From contig CAHIKZ030005437.1 of assembly GCA_903632075.3 (NCBI GenBank), positions 561,001 to 625,000 of the forward strand: a stretch of DNA of 64,000 bases, given 5' to 3'. The DNA is from Acanthosepion pharaonis. Its lineage: Eukaryota > Mollusca > Cephalopoda > Sepiida > Sepiidae. Position numbers and translations under genes: made by a program. The first letter of the stretch is position 1. Every line of letters starts with the position of its first letter. The notes beneath the pieces were generated by a model that worked only from the letters and a program-made list of their open reading frames with translations, ran no database searches and was not told where the DNA came from. Positions 10,267-22,022 of the stretch are shown here, in pieces.

Positions 10267-11134
10267 AAACATTAGGTTAATGGCTGTTTCTTTTTGCTTC
10301 TCTTGCATTCAGTGTGTTCTAAATACTCTACAGCCATTTTCCCCTTTAAATATTTCAGAAATTTCAACCGTCTCTTTCTGATTGTAAGTATATATTCTTT
10401 TAGTTCCTATCTTCCTTTAAACATCATTATTCGTATGTTCAGTCGATAGAAGCACATCTATTGCTTTAAGTCTTATTAATCTGTGGAGAGATCTATGCAT
10501 TCAATGATAGCGTTTTCAATCTGTATGAAGGCGGCTTCTTCCCAGTAAATGTTACGGATTATTCTAATATCTTTCCTATATAAATCAATCTTTCCTCGCT
10601 GTTCTAGTAGGTCCTTGTGTCGTACAAATTTAGACATCAAATTCGTTTCTGTAATATATAACTCTATAAAAGCTAACGGCGCTAGCCTGTGTCCTATGCT
10701 ATATCCCAACTGTCCATCGCGTCGGACAGCTGAAAGAAATTCATAAAAACATCGATATATTTCTTTCTGCATTTCTAATCGCATTCTGATAAAAAAAAAA
10801 TAGTATTTCTTGTTCCAACATCTTGAACAAAGCCACACTTCTCTTTTCCTATTTCATGCTTAATTCTGCTACGGGACTTCTTCATTAGAATACTAATAAC
10901 TGATTGTTCGATCGAGTTCGAGTTCATTTGCACCTGGCTTATTTGGTATCGATATGAAGATGTGCAAATCGTTTAAGGCTGAGAGTATCACTATTACAAT
11001 TATATCTGGTCCTGATGATGCGTTTCTGCTCATCTCGGCTAGTGCTGATGTTATTCAATATCTTATTACACGTCCTAAGTTTTAACAGAGGATGAAAATG
11101 CGGCACCTAAATTCGAACAAACATTAGGTTAATG
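10267..11134 (+). repeat. 16-bp exact direct repeats flanking an inverted LINE piece
   Basis: AAACATTAGGTTAATG occurs at 10267-10282 and again, identically, at 11119-11134. The two copies enclose about 836 bases, including the minus-strand LINE fragment. The + strand LINE segment starts immediately after the second copy. This could be a target-site duplication or a microhomology footprint of the rearrangement. Confidence 0.7.
10476..11050 (-). mobile_element. LINE reverse transcriptase, middle segment, minus strand
   Basis: The minus strand reads through the RT of the same family as 2217-3133. Upstream pieces are IFISIPNKPGANECELDRTI (10900-11020, the LPKKPGANECELHRTI region) and a broken match to the 'CGFVQDAGTRNAIF' region. 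Then a clean 120-codon frame at 10476-10838 contains EMQKEIYRCFYEF, RHKDLLEQRGKIDLYRKDIR and IIRNIYWEEAAFIQIENAI, corresponding to the fingers/palm region with the first catalytic Asp (family form YxKAFDxVRHE). Between EMQKEIYRCFYEF and RHKDLLEQ there are about 35 extra residues and the AFD motif is missing, so a roughly 105-base insertion or replacement has removed the catalytic Asp. It is non-functional. Confidence 0.75.
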
Positions 11135-11625
11135 TACGATGCATTCCAAAAACTAAACAAAGTACTTGAAATAGGAAAATTTTATTAGAAATAAAGAAAA
11201 AAGTGATGAACTGCTATGCGATATCAAACGTCTTGCATGGCAGTGAATGCTGGACAATCTATTCACAGATGAAGGGAAAACTGGAGGCAACAGAAATGTG
11301 GTTCGACAGAAGGATGCTGAGAATTCGATGGACCGAGCGAGTAATCGTAATAAAAAAGACATATACCCAGAATCAGAAACAGACAGAAGAAAATTCAACG
11401 AAATATAAAGAGGAAAGAAGACTTGGAAAACTTAATCCTCGGGGGGCATATCGAGGACAAGACAGATACGGAAAGGCAGCGGATCACCTATTTGACAAGC
11501 TTGAGAATGGATGGCGGAACTGGGACGGGAGGCTTGGCAAAGGGAGAAACGCTACTAAGGACTACAAAGGATATGAAGTTGTCGAGGACCATGACCGCCT
11601 GCGTCTTGAAGGGAGACGGCATATT
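11120..11625 (+). mobile_element. LINE reverse transcriptase, 3' end, plus strand
   Basis: The + strand encodes the thumb and C-terminal region: FQKLNKVLEIGKILLEIKKK, VLHGSECWTIYSQMKGKLEA and TEMWFDRRMLRIRWTERV. After a frameshift near 11415 it continues in another frame with MENLILGGHIEDKTDTERQR, ITYLTSLRMDGGTGTGGLAK and RTTKDMKLSRTMTACVLKGD. That is the usual order and end of this LINE family. Combined with the inverted middle segment at 10476-11050, it looks like one insertion that suffered a 5' inversion. The longer + frame to 11853 simply runs on into T-rich flank. Confidence 0.8.
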
Positions 11626-13230
11626 TTTTTCTTTCGTCGATTTAGAAGATTTCGTCGATGTATTCGTTACACCTTTGTAATATTTTTTTTATTATGTACA
11701 TTATCTTTTGGGATTTTATGTCTCTTGTCGAGAAGTATGTACTTTGTCATGTTGTTTCTGTGTTTTATAGTGTTTGTATCTCTGCAAATCTTGTTGAGCC
11801 ATTTATCATTTGTCTGCTTATATTTCTTTTTGTTTTTGTTTAAAATCTTATAAGCTGTACTCTTCCTTGAAATTGTCTCTTGTGTGAGTTTTAATTAGTT
11901 CGAGTATTTCCTCTGTCGTTTACCATTTTTTCATTTCTTTTGATTCAGATGATGCTTTTCCTGATGTCACGAGTACTTCCCATAACGTGTTCTTCCACTG
12001 TGAATGAATGCCACCGTCTAAGCTTTTATAATTGTTTTATGTAAGAACAAGTCGTGGGTTGTCCCGAAGTCTTTAGCATCGTAGGTTTATTGTATTTTGG
12101 CTTTAGGTTTCTTTAATTTCTGTAATTTTAATCAGATTTTGCATTTGACTCAGGACTGATCGCTCTAACAGTCGGCGCTTTTTTTAAAAAATATTTTGCT
12201 AATTATCATGCAGACTATCTGGTTCTTTGTGTCCGCTTCTGGGCTTTTCCATGTCTACCAACCTCTTGTGTTAGGTGTTAGTCATTACTTCGTCGTTCGC
12301 TGGGCACTGTTGAACCCAGTTTACGCGTTCGTTACGTGATCAAAGTCGATACATACTGTTTTACTTTTCCTACTTTTACATTTATTGTGATAATAATTCC
12401 TGGCTATTTGCATGTCATTTTTATAATATTTACCTTGTTCTCCTCTTCTTTGATATTGGCACGTATAATATTATGATGACTCTATTAAATGGCTTATTTA
12501 AGATTCGCTAGAACCCTGCCTCATAGTTGCCAGTATTCCTGAATACATTTCTGCCTGTAATATTAGTCTTACTCTTCTTTCATAGGATGTCGATATTTAG
12601 TTTTTCTATTCCCAGTTTGGCATTTTCTAAATTGAGGCATTTTTAGCGCCGTAATATTTGATCTCCCTATTACGATTAGTTGTATAAAATTCATCTAAAA
12701 CTCTTAAATGTACCTCAATTATTTCGTTATTCATTTTTTATAGGTGTCTTAAATCAAGAAAACTGAGTTGATTTTTAGTTCTTTAAATAAAAATTTGCCA
12801 AGTAGAAACAAATTTATTTTATACACCTTCTAGAATATTTCTGTTCGCTCGAGTAATTTAAGTTGCCTGTCAGGACAGGACCCATTTGCTGTATCAACGA
12901 AATGTATCCTAATTTTATGTTAACGATGTGGAATGTTTGGTGTAACAAGTTCTTGAAGTTAACTTATATTACTTTATATTTAAAGCATAAATGTTAGGCA
13001 TTTTAAAGATGACATATGTCACTACATTAAGAACAGAAAATCAAAGAAGGACAGAAGGCGTCACCATTGTTGGTCTGTACTTTAAGAATTACAGCGGCTT
13101 TAATCCTAAACAGCTGTGCTATTGACTGACGAAACTAAGCTTAGAAAATATCTAACAGAAAAAAAAATGCCCTAAAAGGAATCAGGGAGTTAAACTTGTA
13201 GATATTTTTTCTGCATAATGATCTTTCCTC
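11626..13230. other. No gene seen; T-rich DNA
   Basis: T-rich on the + strand after the LINE end. Short open frames at 11658-11843 are low-complexity hydrophobic by-products. Nothing is recognised. Confidence 0.5.
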
Positions 13231-13530
13231 ATTGGTGCATCGACCTCATGAACGTACGCGGAGTAGTAGATTGGCAACTAGATCACATAATGTTACTGTG
13301 AAAATTGCTAAATGTAAAAATAAGTTCTATACGAATATTTTCTTCTTTCGCACCTTTTGCCACTTCGAATTTGTTTTCCTCTCAACTACAATCTACAAAA
13401 ATTTAAATACAACATCACTCCTCATTTTCTGTCCCCACTAAATACTGTTCTTTTTTTCTCCTCTTTAAACTCTCGCGTCTTAGTGGCTTTACAGTCTTGT
13501 TTGGAGTTTAAAAAACAAAAAAGTCATTGT
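13231..13530 (+). mobile_element. LINE (Jockey/CR1-like family) 3' end
   Basis: The + strand encodes RSSRLATRSHNVTVKIAKCK, followed by degraded text and YKNLNTTSLLIF and a serine/leucine-rich tail. The same end is found at 18130-18490 (TRLAAKTHQFTF, LQKFKCNV) and 41480-41780 (STRLATRSHFKIARCNRKYF, FKNLNAM). The shared DNA tail, CTCGCGTCTTAGTGGCTTTA followed by CAGTCTTG and AAAA-rich sequence, recurs at 21105-21175. It is a short 5'-truncated copy with stops. Confidence 0.7.
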
Positions 13531-16500
13531 CGAAAAGAAATGTTGATCCAAATAATGTGCTAGGGGTGATAGAAATTGACATAACAATTATATTTAATCT
13601 TTCAAGGCGCACACAATTTTGAGATGAAAGTGTGACGAAAGGGAAACTTTGGAAACTTCAATGGTGAGTATTATTTAAAAGAAATGAATAGAAAAACAAT
13701 AGTTCGAATGGGCGTGATTGAAAGAAACAAAAGATGCAAAGAAAACAAATTTTATTTTTGTTGAAATGAAAGAACGAGAAAAAATACAAAGAAAGTTTCA
13801 ACCTGTTCTAACCCATATATAGTATGGATTAGCTGTTTGGTCAGATTTTTTTAATGTCATTTCCATTGAGGGCGTAGACCATCATGATTATTCACTCATT
13901 CATTTTCTTTATTATCTCGGGGAAGATAGTTGAGTGATTTTTTTCCGCTGCCTTTTCCACTGTTTAGACTTCAGAGTTTTCCTTCTCTTAGATTGGTTGC
14001 AACCCAAAGCTGGAGATCCGGGAATATAAGTTCGGCTAGTCGATTCTACTTTGTGTGCTGATATCCATTACATTACCCGTACATCAGTTGGTCAGATTAT
14101 CGGATAAAACAAGACGAAAAAAATCATGCCAATCAGGAAGTTAGATGAAGTAATAATCCTGATACGCTTCTTATACAGATATCGAGTCGTTTACGTAGAG
14201 TAATCTCTCCGATGTACAAAAGAATAAATGAAATCTGATGATTAAATTTTCGTTAGTTTAAAAAATGGACATCGGACGATAGAACAGTTATATTATGTGA
14301 TTCACGCCCAAAATTCCCAGAGGCATCAATTGAATTTAATGTCCTTTGAGAAACATTGATTTCAGACGAGTTGATTCATGGTGATCTCAATATGTAGTGG
14401 GTTCATCCTGAGAGATAACAAAGTACGCTTAGTACTCAGTGTCAAAGAGTTAAGTGCAAAATGACTCAACTGGTTTTCTAAGGATGCCTGTGGTTTCCCC
14501 AACATAAGGAAGTGAAGCTAATGAAACTTGAACAGCGACATAAAAGGAAGTGATATATAAACTCTTGATCCACGAGGCGGGAGGAATTATTATTATTATT
14601 ATTATTATTATATGGCTTCATTTTCATGAAAAGATCGAACGTTCGAAGAAAGTCTCCGAAACAGTATATCCACCACGACTGAGATTAAGTTGACGGAGTC
14701 CTGAACGGAATAAACAATTATTTTAAGTTTGAAATATTTAGATTCTTATTCGTATCAGAGGTTACTAACATAACATTACATTCTGGTATATTTAAAGTTG
14801 AAAACAGCATTTTCCATAGATACAAAAATGTCTGAATATAATAATTAATGGGAATATTGGTTATTTAAAGCCGAGTCATTCCTCGAAAAATTCCTTTTTG
14901 CGACTGAATTAATAATGTTAAAAATACCCATGGTCTTTAGTCAGATGCCCTACTATTAAACCCATAACTGGCATAACAATGGTATTTACAAATAATTGAC
15001 TGTAGCGAAAACGACTGGAATTGAACTCAACTCTGCCAGTTCTCATTCCAGGCCGCTATGACATACGCACATCCTTAATAATTAAGAGACATGAACATCA
15101 TGATGACATAAGAAAAATCACTAGCGAAAATATAAAATTTGAGACTGAACCAAGAAAATTCGGACAATAATAGGTGTATTTGAATGTTTGATAGCAATTC
15201 TATGAATACAACAGAAACGACTTAATATGTCTGTAATTTCTGAAATGATATACCCAAAATAATTCAAAATATTCCATATTTATAAGTCGAAAACACTGCA
15301 AGTACTATTTTACGATAAATTTCGATCTTTAATGTATGTTTAAAATTTGGAAAAAGTATGTGCTAGGAAAGATACACGTTTACCTGATTTGATAAACCAT
15401 TTATTATAAAGTTTGTTTTGGACTTGAAGATTTTTTTTCAGCGAAGATCTTCCTTGCATATTGCTTGAAGCTATTTTATGTGCAGAGATATAATTCAAAT
15501 AAATTTGATATTGCAGAGGAAGGGTGAAAGAAATTCGCAGGTGATGACGTTAGATTCCGACCCACTGGCTAATTCTCTAGTATGTCTTCTCGAAGTTGCA
15601 GACAAAAATCTTCTGCTTTCGCCGAAGAATTATAAAGAACATCAAGCGAAAGAGCATAGTGTTGCTTTTTTAACTCTTTTTATTTTTCTTCAAAATTCTC
15701 TTATTACTTTCAGGATAAATGATTTATATTTCTCAACTATAACGTCGTCTCTCAAAAATTATGACTTTAATCGTCGATATTCTTATGAAATGACTAAATA
15801 CAACAATAATTCTTGTCAAGGTTGGAAATGGGTGTAATGGATTTTTCCTCCAACCTGAATAATAAAAATAGTACTGTAAGAGTTGTTTTGTGTAATTGGT
15901 CAAATGTTCATTTGTCACCCATCGCTGCAACAAGATGTTTTTTCTGGAAGTAATTCAGAAAGAAAAGATGGGAATATATAACTATCGGGAAAAAGTTCGT
16001 TCCCTTAAATAAAACTTTTACTGACGAACAATATCAATAAGTCTGTAGCCTCATTATATAAAAGTGTTTATTTTACATAAATATGTATGGTTCAATAATA
16101 TACACTTTAAATACAATTTAACCTAACCTTTTTTTTAATTAATAGCATAAATCGAACATTATACAATGAACATTTATGCAAATATGGTTGATCTCTTATA
16201 TTAGTGCTAAGAAAACATAAGCTACTTCAACTGAAATTCGAACTTGCTTTGTAGATACTATTTACAGTATTGATAACCATTACGCTGTATTGCAATGCCA
16301 TTATTGGTTACTTGTACTTCAATAAGCTTTCTGATTTTCTTGTACGTTCCCCAAATGTGGATTTCTTTCTGTTAATTCACCCAAATAATGTAAAGTTACT
16401 TATCGCAAATATCAATTTATCACAAGAAATTATACATTTTAAATCAAAGTTTCTTTTTTTTTATTTTTATTAAATTTTTATCACTCTTATGAATATTAAA

Positions 16501-16944
16501 TCAAAATTTGTTTGGCTTGCCTCGCAACAACTCCAACCCTCAGAATGAAAATTTACACAATATTGGGGAATTTATTCACATTGTCGTAAGTGCGGATGAT
16601 ATTTGAGGTACTTACAAGGAACTTTTTACAATTTAAAAAAAAAAGAAAAGAAAAATAATCGTTTTTGGCTTGTTTATCGGGGTTAGTGTGAGCGCAGACC
16701 TACATTTGGAAATCGCTCACACGAGTCACCCAACTTTGAGGCGATCGTAAGGATCAACCCAACCAGAGTGCAATGGGAAGGTCTCGCTCTGGGAGAATTT
16801 AGTGTGAATTTTATTAAATATATTTTTCTTATTTTGTGGGGAATTAATATTTTGGGGTAAATTAACAGAAAAGATAATAAGGAAGTTACTGTAATATTTT
16901 CTTGCATGAGAAAAAGTATAAAATAGATTAGCGTTAAATTTTTC
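13531..16944. other. No gene seen; dispersed repeat pieces
   Basis: About 13850-14110 looks like a dispersed repeat: it contains TCTTAGATTGGTTGCAACCC, related to CTCCTAGGCTGGTTGAAGCC at 53054. An (ATT)8 tract lies at 14587-14610 and a SINE piece at 14990-15075 (listed separately). An open frame of 119 codons at 15478-15837 (+) begins MCRDIIQINLILQRKGER and has no motif I recognise; I do not call it a gene. Confidence 0.5.
14990..15075 (-). mobile_element. tRNA-derived SINE fragment
   Basis: On the minus strand the fragment reads GTCATAGCGGCCTGGAATG and then GAGTTCAATTCCAGTCG, an A-box-like and a B-box-like segment at tRNA spacing. It resembles the SINE heads at 44900-45270 and 61335-61495. 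Only the head is preserved. Confidence 0.45.
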
Positions 16945-17359
16945 TATACAGGTTGACCATCACTAGTCCGGTAAATTGGAACATATATTGTCTGATAATT
17001 TACCGGATTAATGATTGTCACATATCTCTGTCAAACTATAGATGAACCAATGCATCTTAAGCTTCGTATAGACACGCCAATGTCAAGTGGCTTCAGAAAT
17101 TTTAGCTGACTGGTTATGAACAGCATATGGAGTCTGCGCATCACACTACGAAAAGCATTTCCTGTATTTACTGGAACCATGACTGGAGATAAACTTCATC
17201 AGGTTATAACAAAAATGAAAAATAGAAATACCTTACTAGTCTTGAACGTGTTCAGTAACGGCAAATGCAGCAGTTAGCACCCTTAACCTGGAATTTCACT
17301 CGGGGAAATGAGTGATGATATTATTGAATGAACCTGATTGATGATGGTCAACCTGTATA
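16945..17359. mobile_element. Tigger/pogo-like MITE with 18-bp perfect terminal inverted repeats
   Basis: TATACAGGTTGACCATCA at 16945-16962 is matched exactly by its reverse complement at 17342-17359, with TA at both outer ends as expected of a Tc1/mariner-superfamily target duplication. The sequence CAGGTTGACC...CTAGTCCGG resembles Tigger/pogo termini. An internal palindrome (CCGGTAAATT and AATTTACCGG, 16968-17018) lies near the left end. The element is about 411 bases and encodes no transposase, so it is non-autonomous. Confidence 0.8.
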
Positions 17360-17473
17360 TAATCGTCTGTCAAACATGAAAATGAGAGGATCACTTCAGT
17401 TTATGACCAATACACATAGCTAATCCTAAGAGACGCACGGGTTAGCTGAGTAACGTGTTGGGTAAAACAAAGT

Positions 17474-18490
17474 TTGTATTGTAATGTCATACATTCTTGT
17501 TCAATGGACAAAGATACAAATAACAAAGTTAAACAGAATGAGACTTTTCTCAGACAAGCAAAATACAGCTTTCGTTTTTCCAGATCAACTGTTGATATAC
17601 TAACGATAATTGCGGAAAGATTCTATCAGGATCTAGATAAAAACGATGAGACCTGGGATTTAGTAGTGGACATTTCGATAGCCTTTGACAGGGTCTGGCA
17701 TTCAGGTCTCATCCACAAGCTGAAAAACTACGGTATCTCCGAGCACGTTTTTGAGCTGATCCAGTCGTTCCTATCTAATCTTGAAATGAATGTTGTCCTG
17801 AACGGTCACTAAGTCGGTTAAATGTTTCGGGTGAGACCGTTTTTCTCACCGGAATCTTTCTTGCATATCTATAAGTCTACCGAATGGTAGACTTATAGAT
17901 ATGGAAGAATGGTAGACTTATAGATATGCAAGAAAGATGCTTAGAATATTACTGCCATATTTGGTCCGGTGCCTCTGCTATTTTCCTGGAGCTTCTTGAT
18001 AAAATCCAAAAAAGAATCAGCAATATTACTGGTCTTGATCTAGCGGCACGGCTTCAGTCACTTGCCCTCCATCGTAAGGTTGCCTCTCTGTGCCTTTTTA
18101 AAAAATACTTTCATGGTAATTGTTCCGATGAGTTCTTCGCTATGGTACTTAGACTTTTTTAAGTACAATACTCGACTAGCTGCGAAAACTCATCAATTTA
18201 CCTTTGTGCTAGTTAAAGGTAGCCATAAATATTATGCTAACAGTTTCTTATCACGCATTTCTTGCTCGTTGGACTCCCTCCCGGTTCCATGCTTTCAAAC
18301 CAACTTTAATCTGCAAAAATTTAAATGCAATGTCAGTCGCTATCCACTGTCTTCGTGATTGCTCTTTTCTCTTTCTCCTCATTAGTAATGTTTCTCTTCC
18401 TAATTCAGCCACACCCAGAAACTCCTTGCATACTAGTGGCTGTACTGACTTGTTGTGGGTGATACTGATTAAAAAAAATAACGTGTGTAC
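17474..18490 (+). mobile_element. LINE (Jockey/CR1-like) reverse transcriptase fragment with internal deletion
   Basis: The + strand encodes RT motifs: YSFRFSRSTVDILTIIAERF, DISIAFDRVWHSGLIHKLKN and VFELIQSFLSNLEMNVVLNG. The frame then stops at 17812 and jumps to the post-RT region (PESFLAYL, then EYYCHIWSGASAIFLELLDK, LQSLALHRKVASLCLFKKYF and TRLAAKTHQ). The segment with the catalytic YADD box is therefore deleted between about 17815 and 17845. A complex inverted duplication lies at 17855-17937. The 3' tail is shared with 13231-13530 and 41480-41780. It is a dead copy. Confidence 0.85.
17855..17937. repeat. Nested inverted duplication inside a LINE
   Basis: A 27-base arm at 17855-17881 is matched exactly by its reverse complement at 17911-17937. 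A third, partial inverted copy (17 bases) lies between them at 17886-17902. The equivalent place in the related LINE at 41231-41270 has a single forward copy, so the inverted copies were added here. Confidence 0.9.
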
Positions 18491-19530
18491 ACAACGTCTA
18501 CATAGATATGCTTGAGCGCTTGTTGATTTAAAAGGGCAACTTTACTAGTTGCGAGAGCTGGTGTCCTACTTTAGGAAAGATTATTGAAACACAAGCAAAA
18601 AATAAAAATATAGAAAGTCTTCACATAATATTTTGGTGGGGGTTTACAAAATAAACAATTAAATGTTAAGAGGCATATCATTTGTAGTATTTTATAGATT
18701 TTAAAGTGCATTTTATCTAAATACATTTTTACGCTATCCCAAGTAAGAATATACACACCTTTAATGCATGCAGCAAAAAGTGAAATGACACATGTAATAC
18801 CACTAAGTAACACCAAGAAGGTAAAAATGTCAGAAAACTTTCGCACTGTGCAAAAAATGTTATTTATTTTGATTAACAACACCAACTTCGAGACCAGATA
18901 AGCACTCGACGGGAAACGAAATTATTAGATTGCTAACCAAAAGTCTATACTGATTACTCCCAAAGCAACATTTTTATTTACACGAGAAAGTATTGGAAAA
19001 GATAATTATCGCATTGCACTATACAGTAAAACTGTAAAAGCTGTTCGCTAACACTTTGAAGGTATGCCAATTTTGTCGTAAAAGCATCAACAATATATTT
19101 ATTTAATCTTTGACGTGCGATATATGCAAATTTGTAAGTATTAAAGGTAGAATAGAAGGACATACACCAATAGCATACAAAAGTTTACACAATAAATTTA
19201 TATCATTTCAGTGTAAAAGGAAACTGAATATAGCACAAGGAGACAACAATTGAAATTGTGAAACTTATGGAGGCTATTCTTATTCCTGAGACTATCATCG
19301 CAACGACGTATATCTGTTGTTAAAAAAGAAAAGAAAACAAATCTTAACCAATGAGGACCCTTAAAGCAAGTACATTCAAAATGAATTTTAAAAACCATCC
19401 TAACTTTTGACATAAAAAATAACACTAAATTTTAGTGTCCAAGAGGAAGATAGACAAACGACCCACTTATCATCCCTTCGCCTGTCGCCTTTTCGCCTTA
19501 ACTTGTGTGTGTGTATGTGTGTGTGTGTGT

Positions 19531-19567
<37 letters not shown>

Positions 19568-20540
19568 AATATCCAGACAACAAACCCTCTTTATTGTTTT
19601 GTTCCCTATTTTCTTTTACATGGCTTGAAAATAAATAGCATTTATTCAACTTATTTAACCCATGTTGTTTAAGGTATATTTCATATTTTCAGAGATAAAA
19701 AAATATATATTTTGCATCTTATACAATTACCCAGTTAAATACAAAAAAAAGTTAAGTGTGATTATTCCATAATTTTTGTAAGGGGTTGTAGTACATGATG
19801 GGAAAGAAGAGATTTGATATGTCCTAACTTTTATCAAACCAGCCAAACAATAGCACATACACATCATTTATTACAGAAGTACAACTAAGATAACTGAAAA
19901 TAGCTAACAGTTTAAATGAAAGCGTTTGGAATCAAACGTTTGGGCAATTTCTACACTCATCAAGTTCAGAAAAGAAAACACTTTTTCGAATACAATTAAA
20001 ATATAAACTCATCTTAATTAAACTACCTAGACAGTCTTGTTTAACAAAAGACATATGTTTAGTTTTAATATTTTTCTATTTGTGCAATATATTGCAAATA
20101 TTAATGTATTTTTATAGCAGTAAATGTAAAATATTCTTAACATGAAATGTTAATAATGCGACTATTTTTATTTACACACTTTTTTCTCCGCTTCTGTCGC
20201 ATTACAGCCATAAAGATACATCACGTGGGCGATTGTGTGAATGAAGATTATCTTTTCGGTCACTTACCTTAGATAGTTCTCTTTTTATTGCTGTTTGCGT
20301 GTTTCTAATTTTTCAAGCGATTTTATTAATTTTCACGTTTCACAACCGTAATTTCATATCTGATATTATGCAATCTTTACAGACTTTACGTTTTAAACAT
20401 ATTATCAAAGACACTTTTCGGTTGGTCTTTATTTTTATTAAGCACTTTCAAAGCTATCGTTAGATGTTTCATTTCCTGGTTTTCTTTAATGTCTTCACCA
20501 GTCACAAGTATGACTACACAGAATGAGTGATAATAAATCA
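18491..20540. other. No gene seen; contains a (TG)n tract
   Basis: AT-rich DNA with scattered short frames. The TG microsatellite at 19504-19566 is listed separately. Nothing else is recognised. Confidence 0.5.
19504..19566. repeat. (TG)n microsatellite, interrupted
   Basis: About 30 TG units with TA and GC interruptions; unlike most others in the window it has no adjoining (TA)n tract. Confidence 0.95.
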
Positions 20541-21175
20541 GTCATGACAGAGATCAAAGTCTTTTGACAAAGTGTGGCATAAGGGATTGCTACACAAACT
20601 ATCCATCTAGGAGATGTCTAGAAGAGTCTTCGCAATTATCAAGTCCTTATCAGATAGGTTCATGAAGGTCGTTGTTAATGGCCAGAATTTGAAGCCTATG
20701 AGATCAATGCAAGCGTTCGCAGAAGTTCGCTTTTCGGTTATGGCCTCTTTCTGTTTTATATTCAGTTCTGTATATGACCACCTTGCGATATAAATGGTTT
20801 TATCTCTGAACTTGATCCCCACAAAGTGGACTTGATGGCATCTCTTCAATAGAGCTTAATAAATGCGCTTCTGTACAGGCTCCTGTTCTCTCTTAACTCT
20901 ACAATAAATAGTTTGCTGCTTTTTGCTTTCCCGCTTAATGGAAATCCTCTTTTGTAGTTCCAGATCTTTAAAAACTTAGGCAGGACGTCTGCTCCTTTTA
21001 TCGGCATTAGTTAACATTGATATTCAAACATTTATCAATCGTTATCTGTTTTAATTCCCGTTCTTTTATTATTTTCTATCCTTAATGTCTTCTTTTCCCA
21101 TTTACTCACACTTAATAACCCATTGCGTCTTAGTGTTTTTATTGTTTTGCTTGAGGTGAAATGATTAAAAAATTA
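20541..21175 (+). mobile_element. LINE (Jockey/CR1-like) fragment, heavily decayed
   Basis: Broken + frames read KVF*QSVA*GIATQTI (family AFDKVWHKGLLHKL), SLRNYQVLIR*VHEGRC (family IIKSFLSDRFMKVVVNGQ) and then INASVRRSS (INASVPQGS). The middle is lost. The DNA tail at 21105-21175 (CCATTGCGTCTTAGTGTTTT, then GCTTGAGGTGAAATGATTAA) matches the 3' tail at 41740-41775, which fixes family and orientation. It is the oldest-looking of the four related + strand copies. Confidence 0.65.
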
Positions 21176-22022
21176 ATTACAGATATGTATGAATAGAGAC
21201 ATGAATAGAGACTTGTTAAAAGGAATGCATTTCAGTCAGCCTACTTCAAGCATTTAATTCCCACCAGCCCGAGTTGACACTCCAAGAGCAACGTTTGTAC
21301 CGTTATGTATTGTGGATGCTATGCCGTCTGCCACTGTTGCCAGTACGCAACACTCATCTTGGCGAACGTCAATATTATGTGACCGTCAAGAAATTGGTCT
21401 GTGCTCGTAAGAATGTTCATTTGACTATTGTTGTTACTATCGAAGCATCACCAATGCGTTACACTCAATAGGCACAGTAACATTTAAAAGAAAATTCAGC
21501 CGATTGAAAAACCACGATTTAAACCGTCTCAAGATGATCTAATTGTATAAAATGTGTTTGCGTAGTATGATACCTACTTACTTGAAAATTTTCATCATAC
21601 AAAATATTTATATATAAGCACCATCGTCTAAAACACAGACGTCATAATTTGGTTGGAGAATGTCAGAATATTTACTAACTCACAGACTGCACATATTCTA
21701 CCCCAACAAACAAAAATTGGCAACGTCCTTCATAGTGTTTTGATTTTACTTCCAAGCAGTCTCTCTCGCACTCATATATATATATGAAAGGAAAGTGCTC
21801 AACACCATACAATATGCTTTACGAAACAAAGAATCATCTTTCATGTGTACTGAGTTCGATCGCTATCATAAGTTTCATGCCTTTAAGCAATCGTCAGGAA
21901 GTCGGAATATTTATTGTACAATCTATAAATGTTGCACATGGTCTAAATTGGAGATGGAGAGGGCTGCTCATCATCCCTCTTAAACTTAAACTTAACTAGC
22001 CACAATCATTGACCCAAACAGA
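21176..22022. other. No gene seen
   Basis: The + frame at 21274-21471 (65 codons) is open but shows no motif. A short ATATAT tract lies at 21774-21784. Nothing else is supported. Confidence 0.5.

Noticed and set aside
11658..11853. Hydrophobic frame downstream of a LINE as a membrane protein
   Set aside because: T-rich DNA gives Phe, Leu and Val by composition; it simply extends the LINE frame into the flank.
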